Assembly (NCBI GenBank): GCA_903851195.1
Contig: CAINNJ010000030.1
Coordinates: forward strand, 1 to 46,801
Reading direction: 5' to 3'
Length of the DNA stretch: 46,801 nt
Source of the DNA: an uncultured Acidobacteriia bacterium
GTDB taxonomy: Bacteria > Acidobacteriota > Terriglobia > Bryobacterales > Bryobacteraceae
This document shows, piece after piece, positions 18,887 to 27,622 of the stretch; positions within the stretch are counted from its first letter, which is position 1; every line of letters begins with the position of its first letter. Position numbers and translations under genes: made by a program. The notes under the pieces are model-generated. The model saw only the letters and a program-made list of their open reading frames with translations, did no database searches and had not been told where the DNA came from.

Positions 18887-20169
18887 GACCGTTCGGGCTG
18901 CTGTTGGCCTACGCCGCACTGCTGCAAGCGGCGGATTTCCGCAAAGACGCGCTGCCGGTGCTGGAGCAGAACTGCACCTCCTGCCACGGCGCGATCAAAC
19001 AACTGGGCGGCGTCCGGTTAGACACGCCGTCCGGATTTGAAAAGGCGAAGCCCGCGGTGGTACTGGCGTCGGTGGAGTCGGGTTCCATGCCGCCCGGAGA
19101 GAAGCTGACCGCGGCGGAACTGGCGGGCTTCCGCGACTGGCTGAAGAGCGGCGCGGCCTGGCCGGCGGGAATCGTGGCCGCGACAGGCGGGGCAGGCGCG
19201 GGCGGTGCGGATAATATGGCGCTGGCGCGGCGGATTCATGACAAGATCGCGGCCGCTCCGGCGACTGCCGCGCCGCTGAAGGCCTACAAGACCACCATTC
19301 CCGGCACTGCCGTTTCCTACGAGATGGTTCCCATTCCCGCGGGAGCGTTTCGCATGGGAACGCCGGACGCGGAGCCGGGGCATCGCAAAGACGAGAGTCC
19401 GGTGCATCCGGTGCGAATCGAAGCGTTCTGGATGAGCGCCCACGAAGTGACCTGGGACGAGTATCGACTCTTCATGTTCGCGAATCAGGCCGGGGAGAAC
19501 GTGAACAAGGACGCGCAGGTGGACGCGGTAAGCCGCCCCACCCGGCCCTACGTCGAGATGAGTTTCGGCATGGGGATCGACGGCTATCCCGCGATCAGCA
19601 TGACGCAGCATGCGGCCAATAAGTACGCGGAATGGCTGAGCGCGAAGACCGGGCAGTTCTACCGGCTGCCGACCGAGGCGGAGTGGGAGTATGCGTGCCG
19701 GGCCGGATCGCAGACCGCGTTCCCCTGGGGCGACGATGCTTCAAAGATCGGTGAGTACGCGTGGTTCACGGACAACGCGGACGGCAAGTACCAGAAAGTG
19801 ATGTCGAAGAAGCCGAACGCGTGGGGGCTTTACGACATGCTGGGCAACGTGATGGAGTGGACTCTGGATCAGTACGCGCCGTATGCCGCTTCGACCGGCG
19901 CGGTCACTGAGCCGTGGGTGAAAGCGACGAAGCCCTATCCACATGCGGTGCGCGGCGGTTCCTGGGCGGACGATGCGGAGAAGTGCCGGTGCGGCGCGCG
20001 CGTGGGTTCCGATGCCACGTGGAAGCAGCAGGATCCGCAATTGCCGAAGAGCATCTGGTATCACACCGACGCGCAGGGGTTGGGCTTCCGGCTGGTGCGT
20101 CCGCTGCAGGTTCCAGGGCCGGACGAGATGTTCCGGTACTGGAATAGCGGTGTCGAGCACGATCAGTAA
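18883..20169 (+). CDS. Exported cytochrome c / formylglycine-generating-enzyme-like (SUMF1) fusion
   Basis: 428 residues from GTG 18883, which overlaps the TGA before it. Signal peptide, then a planctomycete-type single-heme domain (CTSCHGAIKQLGGVRLDTPSG, about 25-50), a linker, and an FGE-sulfatase domain (about 140-420): MVPIPAGAFRMGTPDAEPGH, SAHEVTWDEYRLFM, PAISMTQHAANKYAEWLSAK, YRLPTEAEWEYACRAG, WGLYDMLGNVMEWTLDQY, VRGGSWADDAEKCRCGAR. True FGEs oxidise a sulfatase Cys; many bacterial relatives do other chemistry or only bind ligands. No sulfatase is in view, so activity is open. The heme on the same chain suggests a redox role. Confidence 0.87.
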   Translation: MRPFGLLLAYAALLQAADFRKDALPVLEQNCTSCHGAIKQLGGVRLDTPSGFEKAKPAVVLASVESGSMPPGEKLTAAELAGFRDWLKSGAAWPAGIVAATGGAGAGGADNMALARRIHDKIAAAPATAAPLKAYKTTIPGTAVSYEMVPIPAGAFRMGTPDAEPGHRKDESPVHPVRIEAFWMSAHEVTWDEYRLFMFANQAGENVNKDAQVDAVSRPTRPYVEMSFGMGIDGYPAISMTQHAANKYAEWLSAKTGQFYRLPTEAEWEYACRAGSQTAFPWGDDASKIGEYAWFTDNADGKYQKVMSKKPNAWGLYDMLGNVMEWTLDQYAPYAASTGAVTEPWVKATKPYPHAVRGGSWADDAEKCRCGARVGSDATWKQQDPQLPKSIWYHTDAQGLGFRLVRPLQVPGPDEMFRYWNSGVEHDQ

Positions 20170-21100
20170 CGTGCTGCTCTGCTGTGCTCTGTCGCTTCCC
20201 CTGGCGGTGGCGCAGGAGCGGATCGAGGCGTTCGAACCGCATATGGGCACGATGTTTCGCATCGTGCTTTATGCGGATGATGCAGAGCGCGCGAACCACG
20301 CGATTCGGGCGGCCTTCGACCGCGTTGCCGATTTAGACAACAAACTCTCCGATTACAAGCCGGACAGCGAACTCAACACGGCGTGCCGCGTGGCGGTCGG
20401 CCGGGTGGTAACGATCTCCGCGGATCTGGCGACCGTGCTGCAGGCCTCGCAAGCGCTTTCCGAAGCCACGGACGGCGCCTTCGATGTGACGGTGGGGCCG
20501 CTGATCCGCTTGTGGCGAAGGGCTCGGCAGACGCGCGTGCTGCCCTCGCCCGAGGCACTGGCCGAGGCGCGGCGGCTGAGCGGGTATCGGAAATTGCGGG
20601 TGGGCGAGCGTACCCTGCGCGTGGAAATACCCGGAATGCAGCTTGACCTGGGCGCTATCGCCAAAGGCTATGCGGCCGATGAGGCGTTGCGGCTTTTGGC
20701 GGGACGAGGCTTCCCGCGGGCGCTGGTGGCGGCGAGCGGCGATCTCGCCATCGGCGACGCGCCTCCGGGCAAAGCGGGCTGGGACATCGGGGTCGATTCG
20801 CTGAATTCGCCGGACAAAGATTTCACGCGAACCCTGCAACTGCACAACGCGGGCGTTTCCACGTCGGGCGATACCGAACAGTACGTGGAGATCGAGGGGG
20901 TGCGGTATTCGCATATCGTCAATCCGGCTACCGGAAAGGGCCTGACGCGCCGGATCGGTGTCACGGTGGTCGCCGCGAAGGCGATCGATTCCGACGGCCT
21001 CGCAACCGCCGCGAGCGTGGTTACCGAACAGCGCGGAGCGGCCGCCGCGATGGCGCTGATCGAAGCGCGCGGAGCTACCGGCTACATCACCGTAAAGTGA
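20150..21100 (+). CDS. apbE: FAD:protein FMN transferase, ApbE family
   Basis: 316 residues from GTG 20150, overlapping the previous gene by 20 bases; GTG 20171 is an alternative. Signal peptide (VSSTISNVLLCCALSLPLAV). ApbE motifs: AFEPHMGTMFRIVLY, DLDNKLSDYKPDSEL, DGAFDVTVGPLIRLW, LDLGAIAKGYAADEAL, AASGDLAIGD, GVSTSGDTEQYVEI, YSHIVNPATGKGL and DSDGLATAASV (metal and FAD site). The enzyme attaches FMN to a Thr/Ser of exported proteins. The target is not obvious in this window; an acceptor might be one of the exported redox proteins nearby. The 3' end overlaps the convergent PQQ gene by 14 bases. Confidence 0.92.
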   Translation: MSSTISNVLLCCALSLPLAVAQERIEAFEPHMGTMFRIVLYADDAERANHAIRAAFDRVADLDNKLSDYKPDSELNTACRVAVGRVVTISADLATVLQASQALSEATDGAFDVTVGPLIRLWRRARQTRVLPSPEALAEARRLSGYRKLRVGERTLRVEIPGMQLDLGAIAKGYAADEALRLLAGRGFPRALVAASGDLAIGDAPPGKAGWDIGVDSLNSPDKDFTRTLQLHNAGVSTSGDTEQYVEIEGVRYSHIVNPATGKGLTRRIGVTVVAAKAIDSDGLATAASVVTEQRGAAAAMALIEARGATGYITVK

Positions 21101-23333
21101 ACGAAAGGATCGTGGATCCCGCCGCGATGCCGATGTACTGCTGGTTATCCACGGTGTACGTCATCGGGCCCGCTTTCCATGTCTGGCCGGCATTGAAGTG
21201 CCAAAGGAGTTTGCCGGTCCGCGCATCGGCCGCGATGAACGCGCCGTGGCCATCGCCGTAAAATACCAGCCCGCCCGCGGTAACCAGAAGGCCGCTGCCG
21301 AGGATGCCACCGCCGACATCCGGAATCTCCCACTTCGCTTTTCCTGTCTGGATATCGATTGCTTTCAGGAATTTTCCGCCGTTCTGGCCAGGCGCTCGTT
21401 TGGTATCGCCGCCATAGAAGGACTCCCCGGCCTTCCAGACGTCGTCCTTCTTCGAATAGACGCTGCAGGATTCCTCGGCGAACAGGTAGTAGAGACCGGT
21501 CTGGGGGCTGAAGGCCGAAGAAGGCCAGTTTGCCGCGCCCGCGACAGAGGGACAGACCACCTGGCCGTCCGCTGTCGGCTCATTGCCGGGCAGCAGAACC
21601 GGACGCCCGTCCGGTCCGATGCCGCTCGCCCACGTCAGTTGCTTCACAAAAGGCTGGGCCAGCAGAACCTTGCCAGTCAACCGGTCCAGCACGTAGAAGA
21701 AGCCGTTGCGATTGCCTTGCAGCAGCAGTTTACGCGGTTCACCGCGGAAGACGGCGTCCACCAGGACCGGGGTTTCCGTGGCATCCCAGTCGTGCAGGTC
21801 ATGCGGGGTGAACTGGTAGTGCCAGCGCAGCTTTCCCGTGGCGGGCTCCAGCGCGATCACTGAAGACGTGTAGAGATTGTCGCCTGCGCGTTCGGTGCCG
21901 TTGTAATCGGGGCAGGGATTGCCGACGGGCCAGTACAGCAGGTTCGCGGCGAGATCGTAAGTGCCGGTCAGCCACGTGGCGCCGCAGCCGTGTTCCCAGG
22001 CCGTTCCGCGCCACGTTTCCGAGCCGGGCTCGCCGGGCGCGGGAACGGTCCAGAAGCGCCAGACGCGTTCCCCGGTGGATGCTTTGTAAGCATCGAGGAA
22101 ACCGCGAATTCCCTCGTCGCCGCCGGAGACGCCGGCAATCACGAGATCGTTGACCACGAGCGGCGCGCCGGTCGCGCCATAGTTCTTCGAGGCTTCCGCC
22201 ATTTCGGTTTCCCAGAGCAGTTGGCCTGTGAGGCGGTGCAGCGCGAGCAGGTGGGCGTTATCGGTTTCGAAAAAGACGCGGTCGCCCAGCAGGGCCACGC
22301 CGCGGTTGATGCCTCCGGCGGCGTCTCCGGCGAGCCCGGGCGTGCGCGGGCGGGTGAAGTGCCAGACCTCGCGTCCGCCGCGCGCGTCGACCGCCCAGAC
22401 CTGATTGGCGGCCGTTACGTACATGACCCCGTCTTTTACGACTGGTGTGGTCTGCAGATGGCCGGGCGAACCCGGCAGCGTGAAGATCCAGGCTGGGGCA
22501 AGCAGGTTGACGTTGGAAGGATCAATCTGTTGCAGCGGGCTGAAGCGGTTGCCGGTGTGAGAGCCATCGTAAGTTGGCCATTCGGTTGGTTTCGGGCGAA
22601 TGATCTCGCCGAAGTCTCCAGCCGGACCGGCTCCGGCATGATTGAGCCCCAAATACGCGATCAGATCGCGCCGGTCCCCGGCTAAAATTCCGGCGTGCGG
22701 AGAGACAGCGGGTTCGCGGGTGATCCGAAGGATGTCCGTCTTTACGAGCAGATGCAGCCGGTTGTCGTCGCCCATCAACTGGAGTTCGAAGGCACTCTCA
22801 CTCCGGGCGATACCGCGAAGAACCGGACCGCCGCCGCGCAGTCGAACACTGATGATTTTCACCGGTGCGGGAGCAAGAAAGGCCTGTTCCAGCTCAGCGG
22901 AACCGCGGGTTTTTCCAAGATTCGAGAGATCGGGGCCGAGCAGGCCGCCCGTCCCGCTGACCATGTGACAGGTCTTGCAATCGCCCTCTCCGTAGAAAAA
23001 CCGCTGCCCGGCGGCGGGGTCTCCGGACTTGGCCCGCTCCGCGGCCGTCGCCCGGGGAGCCCGCAGGGAGAGCACAAATTCCGCCAGGCGTCCGGCTTGC
23101 TCCGAGTCCAGTGGAAAGGCCGGCATGCCGCTGCCCGGAATGCCGCGCAGAATGACCTCGCGAATCTGGTCGGCCGTGACCGCGCGAAACTGCTTCAAGC
23201 CAACGATTGCCGGACCGTGACCGCCACCGGTCCCGTCCGCGCCATGACATCCCGCGCAGCGTTCCCGGAACTCGTTCTGTTGCCCGTATAAAAGAGCGGC
23301 GAAAGCGAAGATCAAAAGGAATCGGGCGGGCAT
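21087..23333 (-). CDS. PQQ-dependent dehydrogenase with two N-terminal cytochrome c domains
   Basis: 748 residues, signal peptide 1-18. Two heme c sites precede the propeller: C26-AGC-H30 and C119-KTC-H123. The second cytochrome is followed by an SCO-like beta segment (about 150-215) as found near Acidobacteriota cytochromes. The PQQ propeller (about 245-748) has EWPTYDGSHTGNRFSPLQQI, NQVWAVDARGGREVWHF, TPHDLHDWDATETPVLVD, NRNGFFYVLDRLTGK and GGGILGSGLLVTAGGLVFYG. Domain order (heme first) is the reverse of classic quinohemoprotein alcohol dehydrogenases. Substrate unknown. Paralogue of the heme-less enzyme at 10933. Confidence 0.9.
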   Translation of the reverse strand: MPARFLLIFAFAALLYGQQNEFRERCAGCHGADGTGGGHGPAIVGLKQFRAVTADQIREVILRGIPGSGMPAFPLDSEQAGRLAEFVLSLRAPRATAAERAKSGDPAAGQRFFYGEGDCKTCHMVSGTGGLLGPDLSNLGKTRGSAELEQAFLAPAPVKIISVRLRGGGPVLRGIARSESAFELQLMGDDNRLHLLVKTDILRITREPAVSPHAGILAGDRRDLIAYLGLNHAGAGPAGDFGEIIRPKPTEWPTYDGSHTGNRFSPLQQIDPSNVNLLAPAWIFTLPGSPGHLQTTPVVKDGVMYVTAANQVWAVDARGGREVWHFTRPRTPGLAGDAAGGINRGVALLGDRVFFETDNAHLLALHRLTGQLLWETEMAEASKNYGATGAPLVVNDLVIAGVSGGDEGIRGFLDAYKASTGERVWRFWTVPAPGEPGSETWRGTAWEHGCGATWLTGTYDLAANLLYWPVGNPCPDYNGTERAGDNLYTSSVIALEPATGKLRWHYQFTPHDLHDWDATETPVLVDAVFRGEPRKLLLQGNRNGFFYVLDRLTGKVLLAQPFVKQLTWASGIGPDGRPVLLPGNEPTADGQVVCPSVAGAANWPSSAFSPQTGLYYLFAEESCSVYSKKDDVWKAGESFYGGDTKRAPGQNGGKFLKAIDIQTGKAKWEIPDVGGGILGSGLLVTAGGLVFYGDGHGAFIAADARTGKLLWHFNAGQTWKAGPMTYTVDNQQYIGIAAGSTILSFTLR

Positions 23334-23438
23334 CAGCCGTTAGTGTAACGGCAAAAGCCGCCCGATCTATTCCGGCCGGAGAAGCCCCGTCATGTGGGGC
23401 CTCCGGAACGTTTCACTTTGTTGAAGCGGCTGCGGAAC

Positions 23439-24008
23439 TCAGGAGGAAAAGCCGCCGCCGCGAGTGGCCGGGCGATCGCTCACGGCAAAATCGGCACCGG
23501 ACTCCGAAGAGGAAGAAACGTCTTCCGCGCCGGTGGATTCGAGAATGCTCTTGGCTCGTTTTGTCCAGTCGGCGTCATCCGAATGAACCGAGAGAAGAAT
23601 GCCGCCTTTCTTGATTCGGCCTTCGTAGCGTTTCGCCTCGTACTCCGGAATGCCCAGCCCGACGAGCACGCCTACCAGGCCACCCGCAACCGCACCGGTG
23701 CCGATGCCGGCCAGAGCGCCCATGATGGGTCCGGCAGCAATGAACGGACCGATGCCCGGAATGGCGAGAGCGCCGATGCCCGCCAGCCAGCCGAGTGCGC
23801 CCCCCAGCAAAGCGCCCGACGCCGCGCCCGTGGCCGCGCCTTCCGGCGCCTTGGTGTTCTTTTCATGCGCGAAATCTTTCGTGCCCTGGTTTTCGGGGAA
23901 GAGCGCCGAAATGTCCGTATTTCTGAAACCGGCGGCGCGGAGTGTATCCACTGCCCGTGAAACCTGCTCCGTCGATGAATAGATGCCGAATACCGATGTG
24001 TTAGCCAT
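23439..24008 (-). CDS. YflT/GsiB-17M-like stress protein with glycine-rich membrane core
   Basis: 189 residues; ATG follows AGGAGAACAAAC. An N-terminal ferredoxin-like part (SVFGIYSSTEQVSRAVDTLR AAGF, then DISALFPEN) is the YflT-type (general stress protein 17M) start. A glycine/alanine-rich double hydrophobic hairpin (about 58-120) follows, then EAKRYEGRIKKGGILLSVHS and a serine-rich tail. Such proteins are induced by stress in many soil bacteria; mechanism unknown. It lies 43 bases after the BON-domain gene on the same strand and probably shares its sigma-54-type promoter. Confidence 0.8.
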   Translation of the reverse strand: MANTSVFGIYSSTEQVSRAVDTLRAAGFRNTDISALFPENQGTKDFAHEKNTKAPEGAATGAASGALLGGALGWLAGIGALAIPGIGPFIAAGPIMGALAGIGTGAVAGGLVGVLVGLGIPEYEAKRYEGRIKKGGILLSVHSDDADWTKRAKSILESTGAEDVSSSSESGADFAVSDRPATRGGGFSS

Positions 24009-24051
24009 GTTTGTTCTCCTGTTGAATGATGCTCGTCTTCGTGCGGCCCCC

Positions 24052-24429
24052 CTACTTAGAGGGCGTCACTTCCAGCTGGTTGACAACTTTTCCGTCGCCC
24101 GCAACGGCGGTCGCTTTCTTCATGACCGAGTCTTTCTCCTCATCGGACCGGACCGGGCCCTTCAGCGTGACACTGCCGTCCTGCACGATGATTTTGACGT
24201 TGTGAGCGTAAGTGGAAAGCGACTTATCCTTGACGATGGACTGACGGATCTGGCGAGCGGTCTCCCGATCCGGCTTATTCATCTTCTGCTGATCGGCGGT
24301 GACCGCGCCGGGTTCCCGATCCCGCTTATTCATTTTGGTGTTGTCAGGCGCCGGAGTTTGACCGAAACCCGCGGATACCAGCAGGACGCCGGCAATCAGG
24401 GCCTGCGCAACGTGCTTCTTACTTTTCAT
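24052..24429 (-). CDS. Exported BON-domain protein
   Basis: 125 residues, signal peptide 1-23; ATG follows GGAGAACTT. The BON domain is about 55-122: DRETARQIRQSIVKDKSLST, NVKIIVQDGSVTLKGPVRSD, VNQLEVTPSK. BON proteins (OsmY-like) bind phospholipid or other envelope parts and are commonly stress-induced. An internal repeat, MNKRDREPGAVTADQQKMNK then PDRE, precedes the domain. A well-matched sigma-54 promoter lies about 65-80 bases upstream. Confidence 0.88.
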   Translation of the reverse strand: MKSKKHVAQALIAGVLLVSAGFGQTPAPDNTKMNKRDREPGAVTADQQKMNKPDRETARQIRQSIVKDKSLSTYAHNVKIIVQDGSVTLKGPVRSDEEKDSVMKKATAVAGDGKVVNQLEVTPSK

Positions 24430-24492
24430 AAGTTCTCCAATGAAAGGCTCTCCGCGCGAAAGTCATTCGCGTGGCCACCTTAACCGCAAGTG

Positions 24493-24510
24493 CAGCAAGT
24501 GAGTAGCCAG
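24493..24510 (-). promoter_or_regulatory. Sigma-54 promoter candidate upstream of the BON gene
   Basis: Minus strand CTGGCTACTCACTTGCTG: TGGC at -24 and TTGCT at -12 with GG-N10-GC spacing exactly right. It would start transcription near 24483, 54 bases before the BON gene. An NtrC-type activator is encoded at 26111-27592. Confidence 0.6.
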
Positions 24511-24766
24511 CGGAAGAAGTAACTCATCCGTGCGCGGCGTTGCCCGGCCAGCGCCAACCCTGTCAGACCGGGCGATTCGGCCTGACTCAGCCCCTTGATC
24601 CGCATCACACCGACGGGTAGCGTCGGGGCCGAAAACCTGAAGGAAGTTTTTTCTAAGGACATGTGAAAATACGAACCTTTTTCCCCGGTTTTCGTGCTTT
24701 TCCTAGCAAAACGGGTGCCCGGCCTGTCCGACACGGTAAGTTTCACTCGATATTTTTCAGCGGGAC

Positions 24767-24786
24767 TGTTGGCCCGGTGATTGCAA
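24767..24786 (+). promoter_or_regulatory. Sigma-54 promoter candidate upstream of the Rcp1-like receiver gene
   Basis: Plus strand TGTTGGCCCGGTGATTGCAA: GG at 24771-24772, ten bases, GC at 24783-24784, inside TTGGC and TTGCA boxes. The start would be near 24796, about 50 bases before the receiver gene. The rest of the 24430-24848 gap holds no convincing gene; an 88-codon minus-strand frame was judged a chance open frame. Confidence 0.6.
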
Positions 24787-24848
24787 AGTTGAGAGATGAA
24801 TAGATTCTTTACATTCCATTAGGAAGAGGGAAGGTTGCTAAGCGTCAA

Positions 24849-25388
24849 ATGGAGTACTTCCTGGAACCCCCGGGCCAAATGACAGTAGCCAGTTTCATGG
24901 GAACGATTCCTGGGCCGATCACCAAGTCCGCTACCGCACTGAACGCGCCGCCTCTGGAAATCCTGATCGTGGAGGATAATCCGTCGGATGTGGAACTACT
25001 GAAGACCGCGTTCCGGGAATGGCGGCACCGGGCAAATCTGCACGTCGTTGCGGATGGCGAGGAAGCGCTGGCGTGGATGTTCCGCAAGGGCGCGTACACG
25101 GCCGCGGTGCAGCCGGATCTGATCCTGCTCGATCTGAATCTGCCCAAGAGGAGCGGCACGGACGTGCTGCGCACCCTGAAACAAACGCCGGAACTGCAGC
25201 ATATCCCGGTTGTCGTGCTGACCACGTCCGATCGCAGTGAAGATGTGTCGCGGGCCTACCAGTTGCATGCCAACTGTTACCTCACGAAAACCATCGATAT
25301 GTACGAGTTTTTCTCCAAGATCCGGGCGCTGGAGGAGTTCTGGTTTTTCGCGGTCCGTCTGCCCTTCGATCTGCGCGCCGGCCACTAA
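24849..25388 (+). CDS. Single-domain response regulator, Rcp1-like
   Basis: Up to 179 residues; later ATGs at 24879 and 24897 are possible starts and none has a good ribosome binding site. The receiver spans about 36-165: ILIVEDNPSDVELLK (acidic pocket), LILLDLNLPKRSG (phosphorylated Asp), VVVLTTSD (Thr/Ser), and CYLTKTID (Lys). The pattern and the long last loop are those of Rcp1-type regulators paired with phytochrome-like kinases. No output domain. It is convergent with the histidine kinase gene, ends overlapping by four bases, and carries an upstream sigma-54 promoter candidate. Confidence 0.9.
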   Translation: MEYFLEPPGQMTVASFMGTIPGPITKSATALNAPPLEILIVEDNPSDVELLKTAFREWRHRANLHVVADGEEALAWMFRKGAYTAAVQPDLILLDLNLPKRSGTDVLRTLKQTPELQHIPVVVLTTSDRSEDVSRAYQLHANCYLTKTIDMYEFFSKIRALEEFWFFAVRLPFDLRAGH

Positions 25389-26107
25389 GCCCGCGTCGAG
25401 GCGGGCACCAGCATGCGGACCGTGAGTCCTCCGCCGGGGGTCGGTTCCGCCGCAATCGATCCTTGATACGCGGTCAGAATGCGGCGGGCGATCGCGAGTC
25501 CCATCCCGTGCCCCGGATATTCGGCGCGCGAAAGCAGGCGCTGGAACGGGGCGAAGATGCGTTCCGTGTCGGCTGCCGGAACGCCGGGCCCATTGTCCGC
25601 GACGGCCATTTCCACATGGTCGTTGTCTCCCCGCCGGGCCGTGATCGCGATTCGCAAACGGGTATCGGCGCGCCGGAACCGGACCGCGTTGGACAGAAGC
25701 TCTTTAAACACGCCCTGCAGCGCCACGGGCACGTGGATACCGGCTTCCGCGATGTCGTTGGCAACCACCACCTCCGCCTCCGCGGCCTGCAGCGTCCCCT
25801 CATTCGCGATCAGCACGCCCCGCAGCAGAATGCTCAGGGGTAGTGAGTCGCTTTTCGCCGTCACATCGCCGTAGCTCACCAGCGCTGTCAGCAGGCCGTT
25901 CATGTCCCCGGCGGCGGCCGCCGCTTCTGTCAGGAACGCCTTTTCGGCTTCGGGAAGCGTGGCGCCGGCGCCCGCCTGCACTAACTGGATCCGCGTCAGC
26001 ACCGTTCGCAGGTGCGAACGCATATCGTGAGTGAATGCGAACAGGAACCGGCTGTCGTCGAAGACGAAGCGGTCGGGGGCGGCGCCGTTTTCCGCGGACA
26101 TGGGCAT
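25385..26107 (-). CDS. Sensorless histidine kinase
   Basis: 240 residues, no signal peptide, membrane or sensor domain. FAFTHDMRSHLRTVL holds the phospho-accepting His (H27); KELLSNAVRFR is the N box, VADNGPGVP the G1 box, GHGMGLAIARRI the G2 box, and GGLTVRMLVP the end. It resembles the kinase core of phytochrome-type sensors, which fits the Rcp1-like regulator next to it. It starts three bases after the end of the NtrC-type gene and is surely co-transcribed. Input may come from another protein. Confidence 0.9.
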   Translation of the reverse strand: MPMSAENGAAPDRFVFDDSRFLFAFTHDMRSHLRTVLTRIQLVQAGAGATLPEAEKAFLTEAAAAAGDMNGLLTALVSYGDVTAKSDSLPLSILLRGVLIANEGTLQAAEAEVVVANDIAEAGIHVPVALQGVFKELLSNAVRFRRADTRLRIAITARRGDNDHVEMAVADNGPGVPAADTERIFAPFQRLLSRAEYPGHGMGLAIARRILTAYQGSIAAEPTPGGGLTVRMLVPASTRA

Positions 26108-26110
26108 CGA

Positions 26111-27592
26111 TTAAGCCAGCACTTCTTCGTCGCCGGGTGCGTCCCCGGAAAGCAACTGGTACTGCCGCAGCTTGGTATGGAGGGTCTTGGTGCTGATGTC
26201 GAGGATGGAAGCCGCGCGTGTCTTGTTCAGACCGGCATGCACCAGAGTCGCTTCAATCAGCACCCGCTCCGCCTCGCCGATCGTCATGCCGACATGCACC
26301 GGCAGCGCGCCGGGCTCGATTGGCGCAGGCAGGGGCGGCGGCGGCGGGAGATGTGGCGCCTCCGCTTCCACGCCGTGCGCGAGGGGGTGCGGCATCAAAT
26401 GCGCCGCATCGGCAGCCGCGGCGGCGGCTTTCAGCCCAAACGGCACGTGCGATGGCCGGATGGGCCCGGAACCCGCGAGAATGATGGCGCGCTCCACAAT
26501 ATTGCGCAACTCCCGCACGTTGCCTTCCCAGTTCCGTTCCTGCAGGCCGGCCAGAAACTCCGGACTGGCATGTGTCACGCGGGTGTCGTGTTTGCGGTTC
26601 AGACTGTGAATCATGGATTCGACAATCAGAGGAATATCTTCCTTGCGGTCCCGCAACGGCGGCAGTTCGATGTGGAACACATTGACACGGTAGTAAAGAT
26701 CTTCCCGCAGTTTTCCTTCCTGAATCGCTTTCAGGGGATCGCGGTTGGTAGCCGCCACCAGCCGCACGTCGGCCTTCAGTTCCTGCCGCGAGCCGAGGCG
26801 GCGAAACTGGAAGTCTTCAAGGACGCGCAGCAGTTTGGCCTGCATCGCCATGGGCATTTCGCCCAATTCGTCCAGAAACAGCGTGCCGCCCTTGCCCGAT
26901 TCCAGCGCGCCGATGCGGCGTTCCACCGCGCCCGTGAAGGCGCCCTTCTCATGCCCGAACAGTTCGCTTTCGATCAGTGTCTCCGGCATGGCCGCGCAGT
27001 TCAGTGCAATGAACGGGCCGCCGCTGCGGCGGCTGTTGTCATGCAGCGCGCGGGCCACCAGTTCCTTGCCCGTGCCGCTCTCGCCGGTGATCAGCACGGA
27101 GGCGCTGGTCGGCGCCACCTGACGAATCACGTCGAACACGTGCAGCATGGGCGCGGACCGCCCGATCAGATTTCCCAATACGCCGCGAAAGGCCAGTTCG
27201 CGCCGCAGTTCCTCATTTTCCGCCGCCAGACGGCTCTGCGCGCCCGCCCGCGTCAGCAGCACCTGCAACGCCGGAATGTCGATGGGTTTTTCGAGAAACC
27301 AGTAGCCGCCCAGTTCGTGCACTGTATCCAGAGCTTTTTCGAGGCTCCCGAAGGCCGTCATCACGATGGAAGGCGGCAGTCTGCCCTCCGCGCCCAGAGT
27401 GCGAAGCAACTCGAAACCATCCATGCGGGGCATCATCAGGTCCGTGATCATGACGTTGACCACGGACCCGGAGAGGATCTCGAGCGCTTCCCGTCCATCG
27501 CCGGCCTCACTGACTTCATGACCCCAGCTCTGGATGACCTGCGCGAGATATTGACGATGATCGACTTCATCGTCCACAACAAGAACTTTCAT
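26111..27592 (-). CDS. NtrC-family sigma-54-dependent response regulator
   Basis: 493 residues from ATG (complement of 27590-27592); an upstream in-frame start at 27649 adds an unlikely leader. Receiver 1-115 (KVLVVDDEVDHRQYL, VMITDLMMPRMDGFE, and PIDIP with a preceding K). AAA+ domain about 140-370: Walker A GESGTGKE, sigma-54 loop GAFTGA, Walker B GGTLFLDELGEM, RVNVFHIELPPLRDR. C-terminal Fis-type helix-turn-helix (GLNKTRAASILDISTKTLHT KLRQY). The Ala/Pro-rich linker before it (about 380-430) is long. It likely activates the sigma-54 promoters at 24493 and 24767, and perhaps its own. Confidence 0.94.
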   Translation of the reverse strand: MKVLVVDDEVDHRQYLAQVIQSWGHEVSEAGDGREALEILSGSVVNVMITDLMMPRMDGFELLRTLGAEGRLPPSIVMTAFGSLEKALDTVHELGGYWFLEKPIDIPALQVLLTRAGAQSRLAAENEELRRELAFRGVLGNLIGRSAPMLHVFDVIRQVAPTSASVLITGESGTGKELVARALHDNSRRSGGPFIALNCAAMPETLIESELFGHEKGAFTGAVERRIGALESGKGGTLFLDELGEMPMAMQAKLLRVLEDFQFRRLGSRQELKADVRLVAATNRDPLKAIQEGKLREDLYYRVNVFHIELPPLRDRKEDIPLIVESMIHSLNRKHDTRVTHASPEFLAGLQERNWEGNVRELRNIVERAIILAGSGPIRPSHVPFGLKAAAAAADAAHLMPHPLAHGVEAEAPHLPPPPPLPAPIEPGALPVHVGMTIGEAERVLIEATLVHAGLNKTRAASILDISTKTLHTKLRQYQLLSGDAPGDEEVLA

Positions 27593-27622
27593 GCGAATGG
27601 CCTCAGTATGCCACGTTGCACG

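Noticed and set aside
24480-24746. 88-residue minus-strand open frame upstream of the BON gene
   Set aside because: No coding signal, and its end covers a strong sigma-54 promoter candidate.
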